A stretch of 64,000 bases of DNA from Pantoea sp. At-9b (GTDB lineage Bacteria; Pseudomonadota; Gammaproteobacteria; Enterobacterales; Enterobacteriaceae), in contig NC_014842.1 in NCBI RefSeq assembly GCF_000175935.2, positions 52,878-116,877 of the forward strand, written 5' to 3'. Made by a program: the position numbers and the translations under genes. The notes beneath the pieces were generated by a model. It searched no databases and was not told the origin of the DNA. It saw nothing but the letters and a program-made list of their open reading frames with translations. Shown piece after piece: positions 50,656 through 58,335 of the stretch (the stretch's first letter is position 1; the number at the start of each line of letters is the position of its first letter).

Positions 50656-52227
50656 CTAGTCACAGGTCACTCCGGTATTCCACGGCAGCAGATCGCGCAG
50701 CTGGTTCACAGGCCATTCCTGGATATTGCCAAGGACATACCGTAGCCACGTCTCCGGGTCCATACCGTTAAGCCGGCAGGTTCCGATAAGGGAGTACAAC
50801 ACTGCGGCCCGCTCACCGCCGCTGTCTGAACCGGCGAACAGCCAGTTTTTCCGGCCCAGGGCAACACCGCGCAGCGCGTTCTCCGCGATGTTATTGTCTA
50901 TCTCTGCCCAGCCGTTGCTGCAGTACAGGTTCAGCGCGTCCCACTGTTTCAGCAGGTACGCGAACGCCTTCGCCGTATCCGAGTGGCGTGACAGGACCTT
51001 CATCTGCGACTGTATCCAGTCGTACAGCGACTGCATCAGCGCGATGGTTCTGGTTTTTCTCACCGCCAGCCGTTCGTCTGCCGGACTGCCGCGTATCTCC
51101 GCCTCGATGGCGTACAGCTCACCGATGCGTTTTAGCGCTTCGGTGGTGATATCCGTTGGTGTACGGACGTGCACGTCGTGGATTTTTCGCCGGGCGTGCG
51201 CCATGCAGGCCGCCTCAGTGATGCGTCCGTCCTCGTACAGCGCATTATAGCCACCGTACGCATCCGCCTGCAGGATACCGCTGTACCCGGCAAGGTGCTG
51301 CTGCGGATGCACGCCCTTACGGTCCGGCGAGTATGCGAACCAGACTGCAGGCGGAAGCTGTGAACCCGCGTTACGGTCATCCCGCACGTACACCCACAGC
51401 CGCGCAGTGCGCGTTTTGCCGCTGCCCGGCTCCTGAACCGGTACCGGGATATCGTCGGTGTGCACCTTGCCCGGCATCAGCACGTACTGCCGCAGCAGGT
51501 CATACAGCGGCTCCAGCAGTTCGCTCACCGCACCCGACCAGCGCCCCAGCGTGGCCCGGCTCAGCTCCACGCCCTGACGGCGGTATATCTCTGACTGGCG
51601 GTAGTGAGGCATATGCTCTGCGAACTTCGCCGTGACGATGCGCGCCAGCAGGCCGGAGCCCGCATAGCTGCGTTCGATGGGTTTTGACGGCATCGGGGAC
51701 TGAATGATGTGGTCACACTTGCAGCAGGCCAGCTTCGGCCGCTGCGTTTCGATAACCCTGAAGGCACTGCTGATGAGCTCCAGCTGCTCCGACACGTCGC
51801 AGCCCAGCGGGTTGAGGCTGCCGCCGCACGCCGGACAGACAGTTTCGGCTGGCGGCAAAATACGGGTTTCGCGGGGAAGCGTGGCCGGCAGCGGCTTACG
51901 GGCGGACGACTGGCGCAGCGCCTGCGGGAGTACCGGGTCATGCTGCTCACCCAGAACTTCCGCCATCTCTTCCTGCAGAGCGCTGATGCGCTCTTCAGCT
52001 TCGCGCACCTGCCGTGCCGTTTTCTCCCGCAGCTTTTCGGAGCTTTTGCCGAACTGCATGCGCTGCAGCTTAGCAACCAGCGCCTTCAGCCGGTTGATTT
52101 CGCTGGCGTACGCTGCCACCCGCTGTGAGAGCAGGCGGTTGTACTCCGCCATCTGGCGGATGGTGTGCTGCTGCGTGTCCAGCAGCGCCCGGAGGCGGGC
52201 ATTTTCATCGGAGAGTGAGCGTTCCAT
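50656..52227 (-). CDS. tnpC: IS66-family transposase TnpC, copy 1
   Basis: 523 residues with an N-terminal coiled coil (about 1-100), a CxxC zinc-finger-like pair (CPACGG and CCKCDH), and the IS66 DDE domain: HTDDIPVPV near 251 and HTLE-like [24 protein letters not shown] near 440-463, with the acidic Glu in [10 protein letters not shown]. Related to the copy at 61286 (mostly identical). Intact frame. Confidence 0.95.
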   Translation of the reverse strand: MERSLSDENARLRALLDTQQHTIRQMAEYNRLLSQRVAAYASEINRLKALVAKLQRMQFGKSSEKLREKTARQVREAEERISALQEEMAEVLGEQHDPVLPQALRQSSARKPLPATLPRETRILPPAETVCPACGGSLNPLGCDVSEQLELISSAFRVIETQRPKLACCKCDHIIQSPMPSKPIERSYAGSGLLARIVTAKFAEHMPHYRQSEIYRRQGVELSRATLGRWSGAVSELLEPLYDLLRQYVLMPGKVHTDDIPVPVQEPGSGKTRTARLWVYVRDDRNAGSQLPPAVWFAYSPDRKGVHPQQHLAGYSGILQADAYGGYNALYEDGRITEAACMAHARRKIHDVHVRTPTDITTEALKRIGELYAIEAEIRGSPADERLAVRKTRTIALMQSLYDWIQSQMKVLSRHSDTAKAFAYLLKQWDALNLYCSNGWAEIDNNIAENALRGVALGRKNWLFAGSDSGGERAAVLYSLIGTCRLNGMDPETWLRYVLGNIQEWPVNQLRDLLPWNTGVTCD

Positions 52228-52246
52228 GCAGCCACATTACTCCGGT

Positions 52247-52594
52247 TCAGATGCGCAGACCAGGGCGTTCCGTCCGCTGCGGATGTTTCCAGTTAATGCC
52301 CTCCAGCAACATGCCCAGCTGCGCCGGCGTCAGATGGACTTTACCGTCGCGGGTTACCGGCCACACGAAGCGCCCGCGTTCCAGCCGTTTGGTGAACAGG
52401 CACAGTCCATCCCGGTCAGCCCACAGCACCTTTATCATGTCGCCCCGTCGCCCGCGAAAGATAAACAGGTGCCCGCTGAACGGGTCAGTACGCAGCGTGT
52501 TCTGCACTTTCGCTGCCAGCCCGTTAAAGCTGCAGCGCATATCCGTCACACCGGCGACCAGCCAGATGCGCGAGCCAGCCGGAAAGTTAATCAC
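52247..52594 (-). CDS. tnpB: IS66 accessory protein TnpB, copy 1
   Basis: 115 residues; IWLVAGVTDMRCSFNGLAAKVQ and HLFIFRGRRGDMIKVLWADRDGL are IS66 Orf2 hallmarks. It overlaps tnpA by four bases. Required for transposition in this family; function unclear. Confidence 0.95.
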   Translation of the reverse strand: MINFPAGSRIWLVAGVTDMRCSFNGLAAKVQNTLRTDPFSGHLFIFRGRRGDMIKVLWADRDGLCLFTKRLERGRFVWPVTRDGKVHLTPAQLGMLLEGINWKHPQRTERPGLRI

Positions 52595-53223
52595 GCCTCA
52601 CCCTCCCTGAGTTCGCTGACCAGTACGTGCAGCAGCTCCGGCGTCAGTGGCCCGGTCAGGCTCAGGCTGCCGCCCGACAGCGTCAGCTTGCAACTTATGA
52701 TCGGGGGAGAGTCTGATGATACTGCCCCGTTGTGCCTGGGTGGCGAAAGAGGCTCCACGGTAACCGGGATGAGAGCGGCCCTGCTGGCAGGATCCAGCAG
52801 TCCCTGACGATGCAGATTACGCCAGTTGAAGAGCAGGTTATCGTTGATGCCATGCTCACGTGCAATTTGTGCCACACAGGCGCCCGGCTGCAGGGTTAAA
52901 TCTGCCAGGCGGATTTTGAACTCCAGAGGCCAGTCCGGACGGCGTTTTTTGACAGGCAGGTTTGTTTCAAGGTTGAAGGCGTAAAGCTCCTCCTCCAGGC
53001 GCTCAGGCGTGTATTCCTCCGGCAGCGGCCAGTTAATACCCGTGCGGCGAAAACGCTTGAACATTTTATGCGTAGCGGAAGTGCTGACGTTAAGTTGCTC
53101 TGCGATTTCACGATAAGTCAGGGCGTCGTTAAACCGCAGGCTTAGTGCAGTGAAAATCCAGGGTCTTCTGGTGTAAGGCGTGTTTCTGTCCACGGTAGTG
53201 TCCATGTTCGCGAAAGTGTCCAT
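52591..53223 (-). CDS. tnpA: IS66 TnpA-like protein with extra N-terminal HTH, copy 1
   Basis: 210 residues, longer than the usual 130-140 of IS66 OrfA. An N-terminal HTH segment (YREIAEQLNVSTSATHKMFKRFRR) precedes the normal TnpA HTH (KIRLADLTLQPGACVAQIAREHGINDNLLFNWR). Two in-frame starts (53223 and 53205) lie in direct repeats ATGGACACT. The right inverted repeat lies just upstream. Confidence 0.85.
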   Translation of the reverse strand: MDTFANMDTTVDRNTPYTRRPWIFTALSLRFNDALTYREIAEQLNVSTSATHKMFKRFRRTGINWPLPEEYTPERLEEELYAFNLETNLPVKKRRPDWPLEFKIRLADLTLQPGACVAQIAREHGINDNLLFNWRNLHRQGLLDPASRAALIPVTVEPLSPPRHNGAVSSDSPPIISCKLTLSGGSLSLTGPLTPELLHVLVSELREGEA

Positions 53224-53873
53224 GGTAGGAAACGCGGAAAAAAATAAAAGACGGTCTGGATAAGACGCTTACGAAAATAACAACGCTGCCGTTGAACATC
53301 TTGCCTGGTGCGCGCTGGTTGCGCTGCACCTGGCGCGACGCGACGGCCAGGCGGCCTCACCCGCGCAGGAAAATCTCTTTCTCACCCGCTGGCTGGCCAG
53401 CGCCGAAAAACAGCGGCGTTTCCGGAAGGAGCTGGCGAACGATATCCGCTGGCTGCTGAAGGAGGGTCGTGAAAAGGGCGTGCGGGCCGACCTGCCCGGT
53501 AAGCTGGATTACCTGTGGCGGGCCGGCAGCAGCGACCTGCTGGCGCAGAACGACCTGTTCCGGCTGCAGCACGCGCTGAACACCCTGAAACTCGCCGGCT
53601 GGATTTACATGGTGCTGAGCGAAAGCGAGTGGAGCGGTCGCCGGGCGCTGAAGCTGAATCCGTCCGTTACCGGCCTGTATCTGAATAAAAATGCGCTCGA
53701 TGTGGGGTTTAATGAGCACGGCGGGCAGCGCTGTCCCCTGCCCGCCCGCATCACCGGGAACACGGCCGGACTGGACAGGCTGCTGCAGCGCTCCGGGTGG
53801 CGGCGTGAACCGACGGGCAGTGACCCGCTGCTCCATCATCTTCTTGCCGCGATGGACTGACGGTAAGGCGTGA

Positions 53874-53990
53874 GAATGCGTATACGACAACTTTTTCACC
53901 CGATACAGGAAGTTGGACAGTCTGGTGCACGTTAATCAGCTGCAGGATCAAGGGCTGGCGAAGGTGGCCGATCAGCGGATGTTTCATTAA
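53874..53990 (+). pseudogene. Possible C-terminal gene fragment
   Basis: A 38-codon open frame without a start, ending in TAA at 53988-53990, reads like natural protein sequence (VNQLQDQGLAKVADQRMFH at the end). It lies between the IS-interrupted gene and the DUF4225 gene. The parent gene is not recognised; it may be chance. Confidence 0.25.
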
Positions 53991-54102
53991 CGCCACCCGG
54001 CGTGATGCAGTGCTCCCGGATGCCCTTCCGGAGTCTGGTTTACACATGAGGATAAAGGTTTATATTATCTTCAGAACGGTAAAGTCTACAGGGAGAGTGA
54101 AA

Positions 54103-54921
54103 ATGGATGCTGCGTTACTTTCAATGATGCGTTCAGGTGGCCGTAACCGGGCATGGGCCGAAACGATGGTCAATCTGGAGGCGAGAAAGCTGGTAGAGGC
54201 CGCAAATGTGGTTTCAGGCTTTCACCTGCGCGACAGCCTCACCCGGCTTCAGTTTGTTCAGGAAATCAGGGACGTTGTAGAGAAACAGTTTGCCGCAGCA
54301 CGTCAGGCCAGGACTGACGAAGACTGTATAGCCTGTATAAAAAAACTGCGGGAAGAGACTGAGAACCTTCGTGAACAGGATCGACTGCTACGGATGCAGA
54401 CCGCAAAGCTCATCGCTAAAGTGGAGTTTATCCGGGACAATAACAAAATCGTCGGGTATGTCATATCTGCGGTACATATCGTTTTGTCCGGGGTGGCCAT
54501 GTTCGGCGGGATGATCATGATCTCTTCCATGACCCCCATTGGTATGCTGGCCGGTGCCACACTGTTCATTGACGGCGTAAATGGCATATCGAAGGAAGTC
54601 AGCCATCTCCGTTACGGCAAAGAGTCGCACTCTGAAGGAATTTTTGCAGACGGGGCAATGGAGGCTGCGCAGTTCATGGGATTCAGCCCGAACACCGGAC
54701 TGGCGTTCTACAATGCGGCAACACTGAGCGCCAGTGTTTACAGTGTTTTTGGTCTGGCAAGAAAACCCGGCGCGTGGCGTCTGTTCAGGTGGCTTCCCCG
54801 TGATTATTACCGGAAAGTTGACACCATGAGCAGACCAAAATTAACGATGAAAATCGTGGATTATGGCGTCAGGGCGAAAGTGATTTTTGACCTTCTCACG
54901 ACCGATCAGCAAAGTCGCTAA
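54103..54921 (+). CDS. DUF4225 family protein
   Basis: 272 residues from the ATG at 54103 with GGGAGAG upstream. Polar helical N-terminal half (about 1-110), a glycine-rich hydrophobic central segment (about 122-158, IVGYVISAVHIVLSGVAMFGGMIM) and a conserved end block FIDGVNGISKEVSHLRYG to NPGLAFYNAATLSASVYSVFGL-like sequence. DUF4225 proteins are enterobacterial and in some genomes sit by secreted effector genes; role unknown. The 3' end overlaps the convergent gene by four bases. Confidence 0.75.
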   Translation: MDAALLSMMRSGGRNRAWAETMVNLEARKLVEAANVVSGFHLRDSLTRLQFVQEIRDVVEKQFAAARQARTDEDCIACIKKLREETENLREQDRLLRMQTAKLIAKVEFIRDNNKIVGYVISAVHIVLSGVAMFGGMIMISSMTPIGMLAGATLFIDGVNGISKEVSHLRYGKESHSEGIFADGAMEAAQFMGFSPNTGLAFYNAATLSASVYSVFGLARKPGAWRLFRWLPRDYYRKVDTMSRPKLTMKIVDYGVRAKVIFDLLTTDQQSR

Positions 54922-55232
54922 TTCCTGTGCGCTCTCTGGTATCGCCAGGACTTATAAGACAACACAGGCGGTTGTACAAAAATGGCAACCGCACAACCGC
55001 AGAGAAGCGCAATCCCACCGGAAAAAACGGTCTCGCTGGAACCAACAAAGAGCAGAAAAATAAATACAGCAAGACAACACAGCACAACGGCCAGCGCTAT
55101 TGTGAAGCGTCTGGAGAGATCCTGAATGGCATCCCCCAGGGTGCCGCCGTAACTTTCCAGGTTGTTTTTGACTTTTCGCAGGTCTGCGGGGCTGAAGCCA
55201 GAGCGCAACAGGGCTTCTTCACTTACTCTCAT
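54918..55232 (-). CDS. Small two-TM protein convergent with DUF4225 gene
   Basis: 104 residues. Soluble N-terminus (about 1-40, SGFSPADLRKVKNNLESYGGT), two hydrophobic segments (about 44-66 and 70-90), then a short basic tail. Size and topology resemble immunity proteins to membrane-active toxins. The tail-to-tail overlap with DUF4225 suggests a paired unit, but this is only inference. Confidence 0.6.
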   Translation of the reverse strand: MRVSEEALLRSGFSPADLRKVKNNLESYGGTLGDAIQDLSRRFTIALAVVLCCLAVFIFLLFVGSSETVFSGGIALLCGCAVAIFVQPPVLSYKSWRYQRAHRN

Positions 55233-55514
55233 TGCCTTTCATCCTTAAAATGCGCCAGGGAACACCACAGATATAACAGAAAGCGGTCCCGTTATCGACC
55301 CCCGCCGATTTCCCCCACAACATCCCGGCAGGCAGAATTACTACGGAGAAAGAATCATGACCTCAGTACCAGACCGCAATTATGGGGATGTCTTCATGTG
55401 ACTGATGAAGACATTGCTAACATCGCGGTGTATCAATCAACGGGGAGCAGGTCAGAGAAGCCGATCAGGATTAAGCCCGCTACAAGCACTCCTTCAAGCA
55501 AAGTGGGCATAGTT
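55233..55514. other. Spacer with a possible relic ORF
   Basis: About 280 bases. A frame at about 55397-55538 (VTDEDIANIAVYQSTG...) looks protein-like but lacks a good start and runs antisense into higA. An ATG at 55357 with GGAGAAAG upstream leads in a different frame to TGA after 14 codons, so a frameshifted small gene is possible. Not called as CDS. Confidence 0.3.
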
Positions 55515-55880
55515 CTAAACCCCGACCAGGCTGCTTAGCGGGATACCAAACTGTGTATGCAGCTTCCTGATCATGGGTAATGTCAGGTTGCGTTTATGGT
55601 TCAGGATTTCATACACGCGGTTTTCTTTACCGATGGCCGATGCCAGGTCTTTCACGGTCAGCCCTTTCTGTTCCATTCTAAACTTGATGGCCTCTACCGG
55701 ATCTGGCGCTTCAATCGGATAATGTTTCTTCTCATATTCTTCAATAAGCAGGCACATAATTTCGAAGTAATCGCCTTCTGGTGTGTTCAGCCCTGGCTCA
55801 TTGTCGAACATCGGTGAGACGGCGCTGAGCGCTGCCTTATAGTCCTGCTCTGTTCTGATAGGTTTAATCTGCATGGTCAT
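55515..55880 (-). CDS. higA: HigA-type antitoxin
   Basis: 121 residues. The C-terminal XRE-type HTH (FRMEQKGLTVKDLASAIGKENRVYEILNHKRNLTLPMIRKLHTQFGIP) binds DNA; the N-terminal helical part, with an acidic EYEKKHYPIEAPDPVEA linker, would contact the toxin. Its start overlaps the toxin stop by one base. Toxin-first order is typical of HigBA. Confidence 0.9.
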   Translation of the reverse strand: MTMQIKPIRTEQDYKAALSAVSPMFDNEPGLNTPEGDYFEIMCLLIEEYEKKHYPIEAPDPVEAIKFRMEQKGLTVKDLASAIGKENRVYEILNHKRNLTLPMIRKLHTQFGIPLSSLVGV

Positions 55881-56182
55881 TAATCTGGCTCCACAGTTTC
55901 CGCATTTACTTTATCGTATTCTTTATGGGTTCCGATGAACTTAACGAACATCCAGCCTCTTTGATAAGCAATCGCAACAATCAGTCTGTAGTCATTCCCC
56001 TTGATGTTAAACACCACGCGCCTGTTTTTAAGGATACTTGCGCTGCGGTATTGCTCTTTGATTTCTGCCGGAGTTTTCCAGTCTGCTTTGCTGGCTTCAT
56101 CCACCCAGCTCTTTAACGGCTGTTCTGCATCAGGGTTCGTCGTCCAGAAATCCCTTAGCGTTTTGACTGAGATTATTTTCAT
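55880..56182 (-). CDS. higB: HigB-type mRNA interferase toxin
   Basis: 100 residues of RelE/HigB-like fold: KTLRDFWTTNPDAEQPLKSWVDEASKADW, RRVVFNIKGNDYRLIVAIAYQRGWMFVKFIGTHKEYDKV. This is the HigB subclass that cuts mRNA on the ribosome, with basic residues in the RLIVAIAYQRG area. First gene of the pair, preceded by a palindromic operator. Confidence 0.9.
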   Translation of the reverse strand: MKIISVKTLRDFWTTNPDAEQPLKSWVDEASKADWKTPAEIKEQYRSASILKNRRVVFNIKGNDYRLIVAIAYQRGWMFVKFIGTHKEYDKVNAETVEPD

Positions 56183-56190
56183 TTGTCTAT

Positions 56191-56213
56191 AGTAGTCCCA
56201 TTATGGGACTACT
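56191..56213. promoter_or_regulatory. Palindromic operator of higBA
   Basis: AGTAGTCCCAT (56191-56201) and ATGGGACTACT (56203-56213) are perfect 11-bp arms around one base, eight bases upstream of the higB start codon on the minus strand. A partial half (AATCCCAT) follows at about 56224. Likely HigA binding site overlapping the promoter. Confidence 0.8.
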
Positions 56214-56395
56214 GCAAGCAAATAATCCCATTTGGTACGTTATTAAGGCCGCTTAGCAGCTTGAAAGAGCGCTTTCATGTCGCGGAATAGATTCAAAAAA
56301 TGTGATGTACTTAGCACATTGGTAGGGGTAAAGAGACGGCACTCTCCCTGCGACGCTGAAAGATGCAAGCCGACGAACACAAAGTTTCGCAGTAC

Positions 56396-56425
56396 AAAAA
56401 GGCCACCTAATGAGGTGGCCTTTTT
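56396..56425. terminator. Bidirectional terminator
   Basis: AAAAAGGCCACC and GGTGGCCTTTTT (56396-56425) form a 12-bp stem with runs of A and T on the two sides, so it can stop transcription from either side. No supported gene directly upstream; it may be a relic. Confidence 0.75.
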
Positions 56426-56666
56426 GTATCTATGTTGGTCGATTATTTTTTTTCATACTCCTGATGTGAATAAAGATCTCTGGTGATTTGTTTATAAACT
56501 TGGTTCTTAAACAACATAAGTTAAAATACTGGTTACGCTGCGACGTTTAATCTTCAGGGGCGTACTCTCCGCAATGGTCTTCCAATCAATATCCTCCGCA
56601 ACCTGAATGGTTTACCGTGATGTGTGGCTCCGGCATAGATAAAGCATACACCGGAGCTAAGGGGTA
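56426..56666. other. Spacer without evident gene
   Basis: About 240 AT-rich bases with no reliable ORF or repeat. A 69-residue frame from 56277 crosses the terminator and is judged spurious. Confidence 0.35.
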
Positions 56667-56853
56667 TTACTCTTGAAGGTGCATCTCTTTCAGATTCGTT
56701 TCAAAGTAATCAATATAAACTCGCTCATTTTTGGACTTCATTATCAGCTGAATACCGTTGGGAACGGGCGGGCATGAGGCTCGATAGGTGAAAATTTCAT
56801 CCTGGATATTCCGGAGCGTATAACCCAGTTGCTCTTCTTCTGCCCTTCCGGAC
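56667..56853 (-). pseudogene. C-terminal fragment of an unknown gene cut by the IS3-family element
   Basis: The minus-strand frame (nominally 56667-56879) starts inside the IS, so only the part below 56853 is native (about 62 residues ending NLKEMHLQE). The upstream half does not reappear in obvious form beyond the IS at 58066: the same frame meets a TAG within about 25 bases. A deletion probably accompanied the insertion. Family not recognised. Confidence 0.5.
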
Positions 56854-56916
56854 TGAATCGCCACGGGTTTAACAGACACCTCGGAGTCATTTAAGATGGC
56901 TTAAAGAGAGGTGCCC

Positions 56917-57178
56917 ATGAGCGGTAAGCGTTATCCCGAAGAGTTTAAAATTGAAGCAGTCAAACAGGTTGTTGATCGTGGTTATTCTGTTTCCAGCGTT
57001 GCAACACGTCTCGATTTACGCCTGGATAAAGAAATACGGCCCGGATTCTTCCAATAATAAAGAACAGTCAGATGCTCAGGCCGAGATTCGCCGTCTCCAG
57101 AAAGAGCTGAAGCGTGTTACCGACGAACGGGACATATTAAAAAAAGCCGCGGCGTACTTCGCAAAGCTGTCCGACTGA
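56917..57178 (+). pseudogene. IS3 orfA, frameshifted by a small deletion
   Basis: The ATG at 56917 opens a typical orfA (MSGKRYPEEFKIEAVKQVVD) that loses frame near 57011. There the HTH should continue into a TLYAWIKKYG-like segment, but about 20 bases are missing. The downstream part (YAWIKKYGPDSS to AAAYFAKLSD, ending 57178) is in another frame, including the leucine-zipper region. An A7 run followed by G (about 57137-57146) would be the slippery site for the OrfAB fusion. The element is probably immobile on its own. Confidence 0.8.
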
Positions 57179-57234
57179 GGTACGCCTTTATCCGTGACAA
57201 CACCTGTTGCTGGCCTGTTCGCCTGCTCTGTCGG

Positions 57235-58047
57235 GTGCTGGATGTTCATCCCAGTGGCTTTTACGCCTGGCTTCAGCAGCCGCATTCACAACGCCATCAG
57301 ACAGACCTTAGACTGACAGGACAGATTAAACAGTTCTGGCTGGAGTCGGGATGCGTCTATGGTTATCGCAAGATCCATCTGGATCTGCGGGACACCGGGC
57401 AACAGTGCGGAGTCAACAGAGTCTGGCGACTGATGAAACGTGCCGGGATAAAGGCTCAGGTCGGATACCGGAGCCCGCGGGCACGTAAAGGCGAGGCCTG
57501 TATCGTGTCGCCCAACAGGCTCCAGCGACAGTTCAATCCGGATGCTCCGGATGAGCGTTGGGTAACGGACACCACCTACATCAGGACCCACGAAGGCTGG
57601 CTGTATCTTGCCGTGGTTGTTGATCTGTTCTCACGCAAAATTATCGGCTGGTCGATGCAATCCCGGATGACAAAGGACATTGTCCTGAACGCATTGCTGA
57701 TGGCTGTATGGCGGCGTAATCCCCAAAAACAGGTGCTGGTTCACTCTGATCAGGGCAGTCAGTACACAAGCCATGAGTGGCAGTCGTTCCTGAAATCACA
57801 CGGCCTGGAGGGGAGCATGAGCCGTCGCGGTAACTGCCACGATAATGCGGTTGCAGAAAGCTTTTTCCAGTTGCTGAAGCGTGAACGGATAAAGAAAAAG
57901 ATCTATGGAACGCGGGAAGAAGCCCGCAGCGATATTTTTGATTACATCGAAATGTTTTATAACAGTAAGCGCTGGCATGGTTCGAGTGATCAGATGCCAC
58001 CGACGGAATATGAAAATCAATATTATCGACGGCTCAGAAGTGTCTAG
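57235..58047 (+). CDS. IS3-family transposase OrfB
   Basis: 270 residues from the first usable ATG/CTG at the HTH_21 region. The DDE core is intact: DTTY (Asp near 112), HSDQGSQY (second Asp near 173) and NAVAESFFQLLKRE (Glu near 209). Normally made as an OrfAB fusion by -1 frameshifting; the upstream frame extends to about 57182 without a start. Confidence 0.9.
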   Translation: MLDVHPSGFYAWLQQPHSQRHQTDLRLTGQIKQFWLESGCVYGYRKIHLDLRDTGQQCGVNRVWRLMKRAGIKAQVGYRSPRARKGEACIVSPNRLQRQFNPDAPDERWVTDTTYIRTHEGWLYLAVVVDLFSRKIIGWSMQSRMTKDIVLNALLMAVWRRNPQKQVLVHSDQGSQYTSHEWQSFLKSHGLEGSMSRRGNCHDNAVAESFFQLLKRERIKKKIYGTREEARSDIFDYIEMFYNSKRWHGSSDQMPPTEYENQYYRRLRSV

Positions 58048-58065
58048 ATTATCCGTGGCGATTCA

Positions 58066-58335
58066 CCGGAGAGGACACCTGTGACCTGCTAATCTTCACA
58101 CGTAGCTAATTAACTGTTAATGACTTCCTGACGTCAGAAAATCAATGCAGGGGCTCTTTACCTGCACAAATCTTCGAACTCCTCTCTGAAATTCCTGGAA
58201 GAAGTCTCAGTGATAAATGCCTGTGCCATATCAATTTATGAATATCTGACTGCCTATACATACTTACACCGATGACTCACTCAGGTCGGCATGCCGCCAG
58301 ATGCCCGTGCTGACTCAAATCTTATGGAGCCGCAA
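58066..58335. other. Spacer between IS3 element and tannase-like gene; no gene seen
   Basis: About 270 bases of mixed composition with no reliable ORF. The last part contains GGAG at 58326-58329, the ribosome-binding site of the esterase gene. Confidence 0.35.

Larger units (their letters stand above)
48239..53272 (-). mobile_element. IS66-family transposon with passenger genes, 5034 bp
   Basis: Ends match as inverted repeats: GTAAGCGTCTTATTTAGACC at 48239 and, on the minus strand, GTAAGCGTCTTATCCAGACC from 53272, 22 of 24 identical over the full repeat. An 8-bp target duplication GAAAATAA lies at 48231-48238 and 53273-53280, the length typical of IS66. The tnpA, tnpB and tnpC genes sit in the right half. 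About 2.4 kb of passenger DNA (three genes) lies between tnpC and the left end. In the related element at 61256 only 30 bases lie there. The whole 5-kb unit therefore moved as one. Confidence 0.9.
48228..53860 (+). pseudogene. Hypothetical gene interrupted after codon 4 by an IS66-family transposon
   Basis: GTG at 48228 behind AAGGAGG (48214-48220). Eleven bases (48228-48238) precede the transposon; joining them to 53281-53860 and dropping one target duplication gives exactly 197 codons with no frameshift. The product would be 196 residues, starting VENNNAAVEHLAWCALVALHLARR, soluble, Leu/Arg-rich and helical. No family recognised. The insertion is recent, since both halves remain open. It forms an operon with the KTSC gene. 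Confidence 0.8.
56854..58065 (+). mobile_element. IS3-family element (ISEhe3/IS1400-like), degraded
   Basis: Terminal repeats: TGAATCGCCACGG at 56854 and its complement ending at 58065; imperfect homology continues inward. Contains orfA and orfB in IS3 arrangement. No clean target duplication: left flank CCGGAC and right flank CCGGAG share CCGGA only if one extra base is allowed at the left. Family name is from memory. Confidence 0.8.

Noticed and set aside
54927-55538. 203-residue plus-strand ORF
   Set aside because: Mostly antisense to the two-TM protein gene and to the 3' end of higA; composition not protein-like except for a short stretch noted in the spacer entry.
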